A DNA stretch of 64,000 bases from Gigaspora margarita (taxonomy: Eukaryota > Glomeromycota > Glomeromycetes > Diversisporales > Gigasporaceae), in assembly GCA_009809945.1 (NCBI GenBank), contig WTPW01000412.1, positions 347,134-411,133 on the forward strand, written 5' to 3'. The position numbers and the translations under genes are program-made. The notes under the pieces were generated by a model, which was not told the DNA's origin, did no database searches, and worked only from the letters and a program-made list of their open reading frames with translations. Of the stretch, positions 22,157 to 34,132 are shown one piece after another. Each line of letters starts with the position of its first letter. Position 1 is the stretch's first letter.

Positions 22157-24828
22157 ATTTTTTAAAAATTTTTAAAATTGTTTAATTTTTAAAATAAAAA
22201 AAAAATTAAAAATTAAAATTTCTAGTATTTTTAAAATTTACCCAATCAAAATCAAGTATATTGTTGTGATAATTTGCAAGTGCCTTGGTGTAACTATCAA
22301 GAACAAACCTGCAAAATTTCAAATAAGGTTATTATATAGAAAAAAAGTTATATTATAATTTATAATACTAATTAAACCTAATTTACTACTATTTTATATA
22401 GTAAAAATAATGCCCATTTTAGGTTAAAAAAGTTAAAAAATCAATATATTTTTAAATTTTAAGAATTTTATATGCACATATATATATAAAATAATTCTTT
22501 AAACTCTAATTTTAAACTGATATTAACTAAAAATTTATTGATTATAAATTTTATTAATTTGTTATATAAAAATATATTATGCTAAAAACTAGTATATTTA
22601 TTTTATTTACTAGTTTTTAAACTATAAACTATATTAATAAAAAGGGTTTTATAATTTATTGCACCTGCAATACATTGTACCCCTTCTATTAATTGAAAAT
22701 TTTGCCTATAAAACCACCTTTGGAATTTTAATAAAAAATGTTCTTTGTGAAAATTTAGTATCAACTATACCCCTGCTTTATCCCAGGCCTTAACTCTAAC
22801 CCTAATATTAATTAAATTTTAGTTTTGTTTTGATAAAAATTTTTTAATTATTTGTTACACAAAACCAATGATCTATATAGTTATAATAGGGGTGCATTAT
22901 ATTGCACTATGCAATAAATTATAAAATTCTAATAAAAAATATTTTAAAATTTATAAAAATTTATTATATATACAAAATATCACTAGAATTATTTTTTTAT
23001 AAAAAAATATAATTTGTATAATAAAAAAAAATACAACAATTTATAAATATATAAACTATCTATTATTTTTAATATATAAATTAATAATAAAAAATATTTA
23101 ATGTTTATACAATAAATTTATATTTGTAGCTTGATATTATAATATATACTTTCCCAAAAGATATATTTAAAATAATAATAATTGAATAAAATATTATTTA
23201 CAAATATTTTTAACTTGTATATTAATATATGATATGTCAGAAGTGACGAGATAATCTATATATTATTATCTGTTCAAATTTGGCTAGCTAACCTAATGCT
23301 TTGCTTTGTATCTTATTGATACTTGGTTATATTTATTTTTTTCTGTTTGCTTTTCTTCTTTTTCTTTTCTTCTTATCAAATTGTTCTTCATGTTTATTCT
23401 TTCTGGTCCTATTATTAGCAGATATTCAATTATGAAAGACAGGTTACCTATACAGTTTTTTTTTTTTTTTTGACTTTGTATTTATTCAAACAAATCTGAA
23501 TTTGTGTACCTGAGCTATTTGTTTTTTTAAAAATATAATGTTGTTATATTTGTGAAGTTGTCTTGAAGGCCTTTCTTTTTTTGTTTTTTTTCAAATAGCA
23601 TATAGTATAGTGTGTACTTAAAATAATTATTTAAGATTGTCAAATAATTTATTTAAATTAGCAAATAGTCTTTATACTATTTATTATATAATAAGTTTCT
23701 CTATAAACTCTCAATACTATATATTATTTGGTTTAATTTTTAATAATATTTGTTTACTATAAAATAAATTGTACTATAATATTAATACAAATGCATTATT
23801 TGGTTTAATTTCTAATAATTTATTTTAAATTTGCAAGTGATTCTTTATATTTGCCTATTATGAGATAAATTGCTTATAATTTCTTAATTTTCATACATTA
23901 TTTGGTTTAATTTTTAATAATTTACTTAAATCTGCAAGTAATTCTTTATATTTGCCTACTAAGCTATAGGTTTTTTGATTATTTCTTAATACAAATATAT
24001 TATTTGGTTCAATTTCTAATAACTTATTTAAATTTCTAGATGATTTTTATATCTGTCTATAATATTGAGTAAATAAATTTTTTATAATTTTTTAATATAT
24101 TTGTATTATTTTGATTCAGTTTTTAGTAATTTATTTAGTTGCTAATTTGGATAAGATTAGACAATTTCTATATTAGAATCTGGGTTAATATTAACTATAT
24201 GCTAGAATCTAAGTGGAGTCCAATAAAAGTAATTTTTTTATTAACAACCAAAGTCAATAAATTAAAATTGTAAAGCTCACTAAAATGCATTTAATAGTAT
24301 TCAAATTGGTCTAGTAAATGCTAAGATATTACTAAAAAATGATTAGTTAACTATATAAAATTTTATATAAACAATCTTTTTTTTTCTTTAACAAACCTCA
24401 CTTTTATTTGATTCATATAGCTTTGGTATATCTAGAGATATATTATTATACTGTTACTTTAATATTCAAAGTCTGACATCAGTTGGTTACTTTTATAAGC
24501 CCTACTAGTAGTCTGTCATACTAACTCACAAATGAGTTAAAGTTAAATAATGCTCTAGTCAGAGCTAGAGCTAAACCAATTAGGATTTTATATATCAGAT
24601 CCAATTGGCACCACAAGTTTATATAGTTATCACATAAATTCAAATTTAGATTTCATATTACATTTTGTGACTTTGGTTATTTCTAATTAGATTCTGTTAC
24701 TGTTTAATTATATTTATTTATAAATATCCTGGGTTCTTGCCTTTCTATAGTATTTGGTTCCCTAACTAGCTAGATTTCTATTTTACTTCTAGAAGGATTT
24801 AAACTGACAATCTTTTAATTTGTATTCT
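22157..24828. other. AT-rich spacer
   Basis: No gene is recognised. One inverted-repeat element lies at 22648-22926. Around 23650-24130, four diverged units contain TTATTTGGTTTAATTTCTAA, a degenerate tandem repeat of roughly 120 bases. Confidence 0.5.
22648..22926. repeat. TIR element, TTTATAATTTATTGCA ends
   Basis: TTATAATTTATTGCACCTGC at the left pairs with the inverse of ACTATGCAATAAATTATAA at the right, followed inward by TGTACCCC / GGGGTGCA. MITE-like, no coding capacity. Confidence 0.6.
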
Positions 24829-26152
24829 TAAAGCATAACAGCAGTGTTGGTATTGGACATATGTCTATCAAATTTTAACGTAATTAGACTGGACTGGACA
24901 TTGATATACATGAGGACGAAAGCATTTCGGGTTTGAAAACCTGAAATTAAAATTTGAAGACGAAATTGTTTTTGACCTATTTTACTTGAAAGATGAAATT
25001 ATTTGATACTTTTTTTGAATAGACGAAATTATAAGGAACATATCTATATAAATTTTATTTGCTCTTCCTTATAAAAAATTTTAATTTTCTCTAATGAAGA
25101 CGAAATAGGCCTTTTTTAAAAATCAATTTCGGTGGCATTACTAGACATTGAACATATAGTCCATGTTCAATATGTCCAACAATTTACTAAAATTTTTAAA
25201 ATTATTTATTATATAAGCTATAACAAAATTCTATTTAAATCTATGTAATAAAAGAATTTAAAATTACTTTTAAATTAGTATAAGATGCAATAGAATTCTT
25301 CATAAACCTGAGTATTAAAAGAACTCTATTTAATATATCACTTTAGGATTACCAATTATCAATACCGTATGTGTTCGAAAATAAGCTAATTTTTGAGTAA
25401 AATCAATTTTAGTCAATCACAGATAGTTGCTACATAGTAAAGTTTAGATTTTACTATATAAATCGATAATTATTACTTAAGTAAACTTGTTTGGAAGATT
25501 AAAATACATATAAAACGAAATTTTTATTAAAATTGAAGAAGGTTTTGTTATTTAACTTTTGATTTTTACATTCATCAAATATATTTTTTTAAAAAAAATT
25601 AATTTTTTTGCTGACCGTAAAAATTAAAAGTCAATTAATAAATTATTTTTCAATTTTTATAAAAATTCCAACATATATATAATTTGGTCTCCTGAATATG
25701 TTTACTTAAGCAATATAACTAATTTATATAGTAAACTTTGGACTTTACTATGTAGTGACTATTGTCAATCGTGGGGTAGCTTATTTTTGGATCAAAGATA
25801 TTTTTGAATTTTTGGACCTAAAGAAGGAGGTAGCTTATTTTAGATAGTAGTCTGTTTTTTGAACACATATAGTATTACAATTATAGTTTCTTATAGTAAT
25901 TATAGTTAATTTTTAAATTGTTATTATTTGAATTTTATCTATGTATCAAAGGTATAATATAATAATTCAAGCATAATAGTACAAAATTTTATAATTTGAT
26001 TGGCCAATTGTCACATGATTATGTACTAATTTAATGTTATACAATGTCCAATGTCCAACCCCTTCTGGTCCAAAAAATTGGACTAGACTGGACATAGGTG
26101 GTCCAATGTTCATACCCAATATTCAGCCCAATACTATATAACAGTTATGCTA
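24829..26152. mobile_element. TIR element rich in TTGGACATA, with insertions
   Basis: AGCATAACAGCAGTGTTGGT and the inverse of TACTATATAACAGTTATGCT open and close the unit; TATTGGACATA / TGGACATAG words follow inward. It is interrupted by a GACGAAAT-rich block (about 24913-25135) and by the family member at 25367-25871. No coding capacity. Confidence 0.5.
25367..25871. mobile_element. TIR element, family GAAAATAAGCTACC, copy 2 (foldback)
   Basis: TATGTGTTCGAAAATAAGCT at the left pairs with GAACACATA plus AGCTTATTTTAGATAGTAG words at the right. The inner arms CATAGTAAAGTTTAGATTTT and GTAAACTTTGGACTTTACTA are also inverse to each other, so the unit folds back over most of its length. Confidence 0.6.
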
Positions 26153-26875
26153 TTGATCCAAAAGAATTATATAAGCAACCTATTTTTTATTTAAAAATTT
26201 ATATAGTTAAACAATTGTTTTTTAGTAATTGTCTGGAGCGTAGCGGAGGACTTACATTTTGTGCATGTGCGTGATCTACATCACATGATCTGGTGCATAT
26301 ACTAGATCTGATTATGTTCATCTGTCTGTCCGATAATTGCCAAATATGATTGGTCATTGAGGTACATCTAAAAAAAAAAGATTAACACTTACATATTATA
26401 ATTTTGTAAACTTTATATATTTATTTAATAATATTAATTTAAAATTTTAGCTCCGGACATTAACAGTTCCTGTTTTTCTAGTATCTTAGTATTTGCTAGA
26501 ACAATTTAGATAATCTAACTATTATTAGATCCATTTTAGTAAGTTTTACAACTTTTTTTTTTTTAGATAAAACTTGTCAAATACAATCTTTTTGTCTTTA
26601 TTATACTGTAAAAAACAAGTACATTCAAGTTTACAAAGAATAAACAATACTGATATCATCTGATCTAAATGACAGACTAAATATGAATTGCTGTACAGAA
26701 ATTCTAAGAATTTTAACAATTCTATCAGCTTTGCACTATCATACAAAACCATTTTCTAGAGAAAATATCCTTGGAGATAGGAGAAAAAAACTAAACTAAA
26801 AGAAACAAACCAAAAAAAAAGGGAGTAAAAAAAAAAACAGAGCAATAAAAAAAATAACAAAACAAAATTAAACAA
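26153..26875. other. spacer, no gene seen
   Basis: No gene is recognised. A short inverted pair TTGTCTGGAGC / GCTCCGGACA (26239-26461) may delimit a small element. Confidence 0.4.
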
Positions 26876-28786
26876 CATCAGCAAATTTATATACCAAAAT
26901 CTTTCGAAAGATCTTGCGTTACTGCAAAATTTTTCGAAAGATTTTGCATATCGCAATATATTTCGAAATATTTTGAAGTATATTTCGAAAGATTTCAAGT
27001 TCGAAATATTTCGAAAATAGTTTCGAAATATTTCGAAAGTAGATTCAAAATATTTTTTGAAATATTTTGTAATCGAAATAATTCGAAATATTTTAGAACT
27101 GGCTGGATAGGCTGGATCAGTAGATCTGTAATCTGGGTCATGCCCAGGACGCATTGGACTATTTTCGAAATACTTCAAAATGTTGTATGATGTATCAAAA
27201 TTAATCTACAAATTCTGTATTACAAGATCAGATCAGATCTTTGTTTATAAATTAGATCTTCTATACAGTTTTACATTGTTTTTTTTTCTTTCGCTTTGTT
27301 TTACATTGTTTTTAGTTTCGTTTTGTTTTTTTTGTTTTCGTTTTGTTTTTCTTTTTTTTTTTTATTTATTTATTTTTTAATTTTTTTCACANNNNNNNNN
27401 NNNNNNNNNNNNNNNNNNNNNNNNNNNNNNNNNNNNNNNNNNNNNNNNNNNNNNNNNNNNNNNNNNNNNNNNNNNNNNNNNNNNNNNNNNNNNNNNNNNN
27501 NNNNNNNNNNNNNNNNNNNNNNNNNNNNNNNNNNNNNNNNNNNNNNNNNNNNNNNNNNNNNNNNNNNNNNNNNNNNNNNNNNNNNNNNNNNNNNNNNNNN
27601 NNNNNNNNNNNNNNNNNNNNNNNNNNNNNNNNNNNNNNNNNNNNNNNNNNNNNNNNNNNNNNNNNNNNNNNNNNNNNNNNNNNNNNNNNNNNNNNNNNNN
27701 NNNNNNNNNNNNNNNNNNNNNNNNNNNNNNNNNNNNNNNNNNNNNNNNNNNNNNNNNNNNNNNNNNNNNNNNNNNNNNNNNNNNNNNNNNNNNNNNNNNN
27801 NNNNNNNNNNNNNNNNNNNNNNNNNNNNNNNNNNNNNNNNNNNNNNNNNNNNNNNNNNNNNNNNNNNNNNNNNNNNNNNNNNNNNNNNNNNNNNNNNNNN
27901 NNNNNNNNNNNNNNNNNNNNNNNNNNNNNNNNNNNNNNNNNNNNNNNNNNNNNNNNNNNNNNNNNNNNNNNNNNNNNNNNNNNNNNNNNNNNNNNNNNNN
28001 NNNNNNNNNNNNNNNNNNNNNNNNNNNNNNNNNNNNNNNNNNNNNNNNNNNNNNNNNNNNNNNNNNNNNNNNNNNNNNNNNNNNNNNNNNNNNNNNNNNN
28101 NNNNNNNNNNNNNNNNNNNNNNNNNNNNNNNNNNNNNNNNNNNNNNNNNNNNNNNNNNNNNNNNNNNNNNNNNNNNNNNNNNNNNNNNNNNNNNNNNNNN
28201 NNNNNNNNNNNNNNNNNNNNNNNNNNNNNNNNNNNNNNNNNNNNNNNNNNNNNNNNNNNNNNNNNNNNNNNNNNNNNNNNNNNNNNNNNNNNTAATATAT
28301 GTATAATAAAATATGTAATATTGAATAAAAATGTATATTTAATTTAAAATAACTTTAAAATATATAATGTATAATAATAAATAAAAAATATAAAATTTTA
28401 TATTAAATTGCGAAACAATGCGAAAACCTGTGAAAACGTTCAAAAATTTGCAAAAGCGTGATTATGTGAATATGTATATCGTTTATTTATTTTTTAAAAA
28501 AAATTTTGAAATTTTGCGAAATATTGCGAAATAATACGATAATATGCAAAATATTACCTCTTGCAACCCCAGAGGGGATAATTAGGTACGGGGTTGCATT
28601 GTTTTTATTTGCCCTATTTTGCAAATTTCTTTCAAAATTTTTCGAAATAATTTCGATTTCGAAATATTTCGAAATATTTCAAAATATTTTGAAATAATTG
28701 AAATATTTCGCATCGATCGCAATTCTTTCGAAAGATTTCGGCATGCAATTTCTTTTGAAAGATTTCGTATATTTATTTTGCTGATG
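26876..28786 (+). mobile_element. large TIR element with TTTCGAAAGAT palindromes, copy A (contains assembly gap)
   Basis: The ends CATCAGCAAATTTATATACC and the inverse of TTTATTTTGCTGATG frame the unit. Both terminal regions (26900-27090 and 28505-28770) are arrays of ATATTTCGAAATATTTCGAA and CTTTCGAAAGAT palindromes. The inverted copy B is at 42030-44563. Length including the gap (1911) is close to copy B without its nested element (about 1890), so the gap size is credible. No coding capacity is seen in the sequenced part. No convincing TSD for this copy. Confidence 0.7.
27392..28292. other. assembly gap, 901 undetermined bases
   Basis: All bases are n. Open frames reported across it are artefacts. 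By comparison with copy B the missing part should correspond to about 43137-44150. Confidence 0.98.
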
Positions 28787-30419
28787 AAAGAAAAAATGTG
28801 CAAGATCTTAGACCAATTTAAGGCCTGGCTCCCAAATAAACAAACTGTTGTAAAATTATATAATACTAAGAAAAGTAATTTTACTTTAACTAAACTCAAT
28901 ATCGTATGTTAATAAAAAACATAAAAATACCTAACCTATAAAAATGTAGAGATAAACAAAAAAAACAAAAAAGAAAGAAATAACAAAAACTATAGCAAAA
29001 AGAACATTCTAGAAAATATTTTGATTTGAATTTTTCCTTCAAAATATACTATGTAATATTTATTGTTTATTTTACAGAACCCAAACTTTACTTATGACTT
29101 GATTCCAATATGGTAGCTGCATTCCCAATTTGAATAAAATAAATATTGCTAATTTTTTGAAGGATTAAACCAAAAAGCTCATTTGTCAAAATTTTGAAAG
29201 TACCAAAAGGATGAGACAAATTATTTATATTAAATTTAAAAGAATATATATTTTAAAAACTTATTTTTTGTTGTTTCCTATTGTTTTATTATAGGAACCT
29301 TCATTAATGAAAAAAATTCTTAATCTCTACCAAAATTTTTTATACTAAGGCACTACCTTCTGCTAGTTATCTTGTAAGACAATGCTTTTGGCTTGTATGC
29401 TAAATATAAAAAAGAAGTATTTGATATAGTAGTTGATTTTTATAAAAACTATTTCCTGTTTTATCCTACTATACATTAAATATATAAATGCTTCAACAAA
29501 AAACTTTTTATTTTTTTTTAGTCAGAAAATTTGGACCAAGTGATTGTCAAAAAGAGTTCAGTTAGCTTTACAACTTTTAATTAATTAACTTGGTTGTTAA
29601 CTTAATAAAAAAATTACTTTTTATTGGTCTTTGCTCAGATTCTAGCATATAATAAAAATTTATATTGTATTTATTCCAAAATTTACTATTTTTCAAATAT
29701 AGTAATTCTACAGATCTAGAAATATATCTTGATGCTTTATTCATAGCACTATTTAAAATATAATTATTTTGATATAGAGATCAAGAATTCAAAATTTAAA
29801 TATTGTAATAAAGAGTTTAGAATTAAAAAATAGCTAACTTTATTATGTTCTGAATTTAGACTTGAATTGTACTAGAATGGTTTGTTTTTAGTTTAAAGTT
29901 TGGGTGTAAGCAAAGTTAAAAAAAAATAACTTTATTAAATTCAATTATAGAAGTATTAAACTATAAATCAGATTATTATTAATACCAACTAAAGAAAATT
30001 TCAAATTTTTTTTAGATCTTATACTTGTACAATATAATGCAGTATAATATGCTTAAAAGTTAAAAAAATTATAAGTATGATATAAAATTAGTTAAAAACA
30101 AAGTATAGTATTAATATTTATAGATTTAATTAGCTTATTTATACTATCTAGTAAATGCTATATGCATTTAAAGTAAAATCATTTTAAAAAATTTTTTGTA
30201 TAAAATAGTTTTAATACTAAACTTTATAGTATTGTTTTACTGTTTGTACTATTTTGTATAAAAAGGTTATATTAAATTTATTAATTTTGTATATAATACA
30301 AAAGTTTTTAATTTGATATCATATTGTACTACTGTATATAATTTTTTTATATAACTAGTAAATTATCAATTAAAGTTAAAAATAAAAATTTACTTTGAAT
30401 AGTATTTTTTTATATTGAT
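28787..30419. other. AT-rich spacer, no gene seen
   Basis: No coding signal, element border or RNA gene was recognised in this stretch. Confidence 0.5.
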
Positions 30420-31270
30420 TAACTCTTTCCAACAATCCTTTGTACCAAAAATTTCAAGAAGACCAAACTACAAAAACTTTATATTTAATACATAAAATAG
30501 TAAATTGGCTCTACCAAATAAAGCCTACAGTGAGTGGCACTTGTCGTTTAGAGGTAAAGTTCATAGACTACCTGCTAACAAACTTAGAGTTTATCACTTA
30601 CTATTAGTAGACCTCTTGCTTGGCACTATTGAGCAAAGAAGTAGTAAACACTGATCTAGAGTTTAGTTTTGAGATGTATTATTATGCTAAGTGTAACTCC
30701 TACCAACTCCTTTATATTTGGTACTTATCTCTGGTCATTTTCTCATTGCTTTTTGAAATTTTCAAAATTTTGCCAAAAAGTGGGAATCTGGTTTACTCCC
30801 TTCAAAAGATCAGCAGTATTTACTTCTTCCAAATTGGAAAAGCATTTACCAAATTGGTTCAAGTTATGAGTGCATTCTGGATTCGTCTGGAACAACCAAT
30901 GAATGGTACATGGACACATAGAAATCAAACTGAAATGAAATTCTTATGACACATCCTGGTACTAGCGTAGTTTTAGTTTTAGTGTGTCACCTTTCTATCA
31001 CTTCTTCTATATATGTAAATATAGTACTTTGGTAAAGCTGTATGCTTTACACAGTCTATATAATTTTTAAATTAGTTTTTATGAACGATGTCAATTTTAT
31101 TTTATTTTTCTTTTTCTTGTTTTGTCTATTCTTATTTTATATTTGTTTTTTGTTGAATTTCGTGTAGGTTTTGTAGTAGTACCCTTTTATATTTTCTTTT
31201 TTTCTAGAATAAAATTTATTCGTATGGGCCTGGATTTAATATTTCTTGTTCTAGAGGCTAGGTAAGGAAG
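30420..31270 (+). mobile_element. retroposon family of 21049-22138, degraded copy 2
   Basis: Shared marks in the same order: ACTCTTTCCAACAATC, AACTCCTTTATATTTGG, CAAAAAGTGGGAATCTGG, ACTCCCTTCAAAAGATCAGC, then a T-rich 3' third. Frames within differ from those of copy 1. Borders are approximate and no target duplication was identified. Confidence 0.55.
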
Positions 31271-31388
31271 ATTAAAGAAAGTTAGTAATGTTGACAAGCT
31301 ATTTTTGAAACATTAAGGGAAGAAAGAAGATAGGAAGACATTTACAGCTTGTCACAAAAAAGAAAAGACCTTTTTGTTTTGGCTTTAA

Positions 31389-31909
31389 GGGTAGAGGATA
31401 CATAGATCATTTTTCATATAATCTTGATGGCAAAAATTTTTTCTTTTTAAAATTAAAGAAAATTTTATTAAGTAAGTTATTTTAAAATTTATTTTAGAAG
31501 TTGTATAATAGGTATTTGTGATTCTAGTGGTAGTAAAACCATTAATATTGGTTAGATATTTGCTAAGAAATATGTAGTTAGAGATTGGGTATTGATTTTT
31601 TGTTTACAAAAATCATATGATGATCATATGATCTAGNCAATCAAAATTANCNATTTTGTNTAANCCCAGCAAATTTGAGGCTANCGCAGCAAANTTTATN
31701 ATATATACAAGTATACTTTTTTAAAATAATTTGTTTATTAAAATTTATATCTTTAGAAAAAGCATATTTTAATCTATAAAAATATAAAATTTTGAAAAAA
31801 ATTAATTGTGTTCTCGAAAATTTTTATCAGTGGCATATTTTTATTCTCTATATAAGGTCTTGATTTGCCATGCATATTATATGAACATTGATCTACGTAT
31901 CCTCTACCC
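31389..31909. mobile_element. piggyBac-like MITE with TTAA target duplications
   Basis: TTAA (31385-31388) is followed by GGGTAGAGGATACATAGATC; the right end GATCTACGTATCCTCTACCC is followed by TTAA (31910-31913). Terminal inverted repeats of about 20 bases abutting TTAA on both sides are characteristic of piggyBac-type insertion. No coding capacity; some undetermined bases inside (31636-31700). Confidence 0.65.
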
Positions 31910-31913
31910 TTAA

Positions 31914-32924
31914 GTAGCTAGATAAAGCTTACTACTCCTATACCATTGGGTGTTTGAGTAGTGCCACAGGTCACACTTAGATATCCATGGTACTTAGGTA
32001 CCATCAAGATGGCCAACTGATGCTAAACTTAAGTATTAATTAGGGCTATGTAGGTGCATTTGTAAATACAAGCAGATTAATAAAATATTAGAGTGGCTGC
32101 TTAAGTTGATAAAAAAAAAAATTTACTTTGATTTTTCAAACTCTTAAAAGTTTTTTTTAACCTAATTTAATATACTTTTTTATTGTAATTTGCAAAAGTA
32201 GTTATGAAATTTGATCATGTATTTATTGAGAAATGTTTGCTAGAAGTTAATGAGTTTACAAATTATTTGTGTGTTATTCCATGAGTACTTTGGCTTTTTG
32301 ATAAGGCAGTTAAAATTAATATAGGTTAAACAAAAAAAACTTATAAATAAGTCTGTGAATTTTATTAAATATCTACAAATTTTAGGTATTTACTAATTCC
32401 CCTTCCAGGCTTTGATATTGGCCAATCAGGATGCAATATCAGGTATAATTTGATAATCAAAACAACAATTGCTTTTTGTTAAAAAGTCACACTTATTGCA
32501 AAACTTCATGCACTAACAAAAAAAATTTCTTGTAAAATTTTAGTATAATATCGCCTACTAATCCTAACCCCGAAACCTAACTGAAATATCATATTTGATT
32601 TAGAAGGTGACATGTAAATTGGCACGAATAATCCTAGCCAATCAAAACTTGGGGAAAATTAGTAACTGCCAAATTTTAGAATTTAAGTCTATATAAATGA
32701 ATATCATTAGTTTCACAGCACGTAAAACAAATTGTTATTGAAAAGTATTTTTTGTATAGGATAATTAAATAGTCAAAATTACTTTGTTTATTTTCTTTTA
32801 TTTGTTCCGATTGATTATAGTTTTGCTCGATTAGTTAACAATTGGTTGTGATCAATCGGTTAATTAATTAATCAATTATGTTTTAATTAATTGATTAATC
32901 GGTTCAAAAAAATCGATGATACAA
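31914..32924. other. spacer with repeat fragments
   Basis: No gene is recognised. TTGGCCAATCAGG near 32420 and CTAGCCAATCAAA near 32640 are inverse words that may delimit a small element. The stretch ends in TTAATTAATTGATTAATCGG repeats adjoining the duplicated segment. Confidence 0.4.
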
Positions 32925-33389
32925 CTAATATTTATATAAAGACTTATGTATACACATATATATTTATATAGTATATATATATTTTTTTAAAAAAAAAACT
33001 TTTCTAATGATCAAAAATTACATCTAAAACTTATTGAAATTTCATGATTCTTTCAGTAATAAAGAACTTAATTTGCCAGAATCATGTAATAATTCTTATA
33101 AGATTGAATTTGGTACAACTCTTAAATTTCTTTTCACTCATGCAGTAGTAAATTTTATCGGCCTAAAAAAGCAACAATAACTCAAATTCTTTGTAAAACG
33201 ATGAATACACAAATAATATTCTTACAAAAAGTTAAGTTACAGAATAATGAATCTACAACTTCTACAGCATTTCTACCAAAGTGTTCAGTCAAATATATTA
33301 CAAAATAATGAATATGCAATTTAAAAGTCAAAAATGGTAAAGAAATCGGAAATCAGAATCAGAAATCATCGATTTTTTTGATCAGCAAA

Positions 33390-33545
33390 TTTCACATTTT
33401 TTGCAAACCGCAATAATTGCAACTAATTCACTAATTAATTTATTAATGTTTCAATCGATTAGTAATTAATTCTTTAATCGATTAATTGATCGATTAGTTG
33501 TCAACTAATCAACTAATCGATTTTTTCAACTTTCGATTTGTAACA
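33390..33545. repeat. right arm of an AATCGATTAG inverted-repeat unit
   Basis: GCAAACCGCAATAATTGCAA and CAATCGATTAGTAATTAATT words are inverse to sequence at about 32820-32920 and at 52385-52560; the same arm occurs in copy B at 54360-54540. It appears to be one side of an older TIR element that sits at the left border of both duplicated segments. Confidence 0.45.
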
Positions 33546-34132
33546 CTAATATGTACTAAGCAAATTATTAAAAAAAAAAAAATCAGAAAAAGACCGACGA
33601 ACAAAATTTTTAAAAAATTGGGTTGTGTCACGTAGATGAGAAACTCACTCTTACAATTTTTCTTTGCAAAATACGGTCAAAAAAATATAATAAAAGTAAG
33701 TGAATTGGTATGTATTCTGTTCCAAATAATTTAATCTGGGCCAATGAACAATGAGTTATGCGAGATTTTGCTAACTTCGCCAAATCAACCCATTTACTAA
33801 TATGAAGTTGCTATTCAATAGATTTGCGCACAAAATCTCTGATATAATAGATAGTCGATTAAAAAATGAAAAAACATAAGCTTTTTTTTTTTTTTGACCA
33901 AGTTTTATAACCTTAATTTTTTTAAATTGTTATATATGTTTTATAATACATCTATTCACATGGGTATAAAAAAATACAGTATTGGCTAGTTTCGAATATA
34001 AAATGAATAAATTTTGATATTATAAATAATGAAACGTATAAATAAAATTCCGAATTACTTAGATTATAATATTAGATAAATGTAATTATCATATTAAAAA
34101 ATAAACAAGCGTAATAACAAACCAAAAAGTTT

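Noticed and set aside
27296-28347. Two open frames of more than 330 residues
   Set aside because: Nearly all residues are undetermined because they run through the assembly gap.
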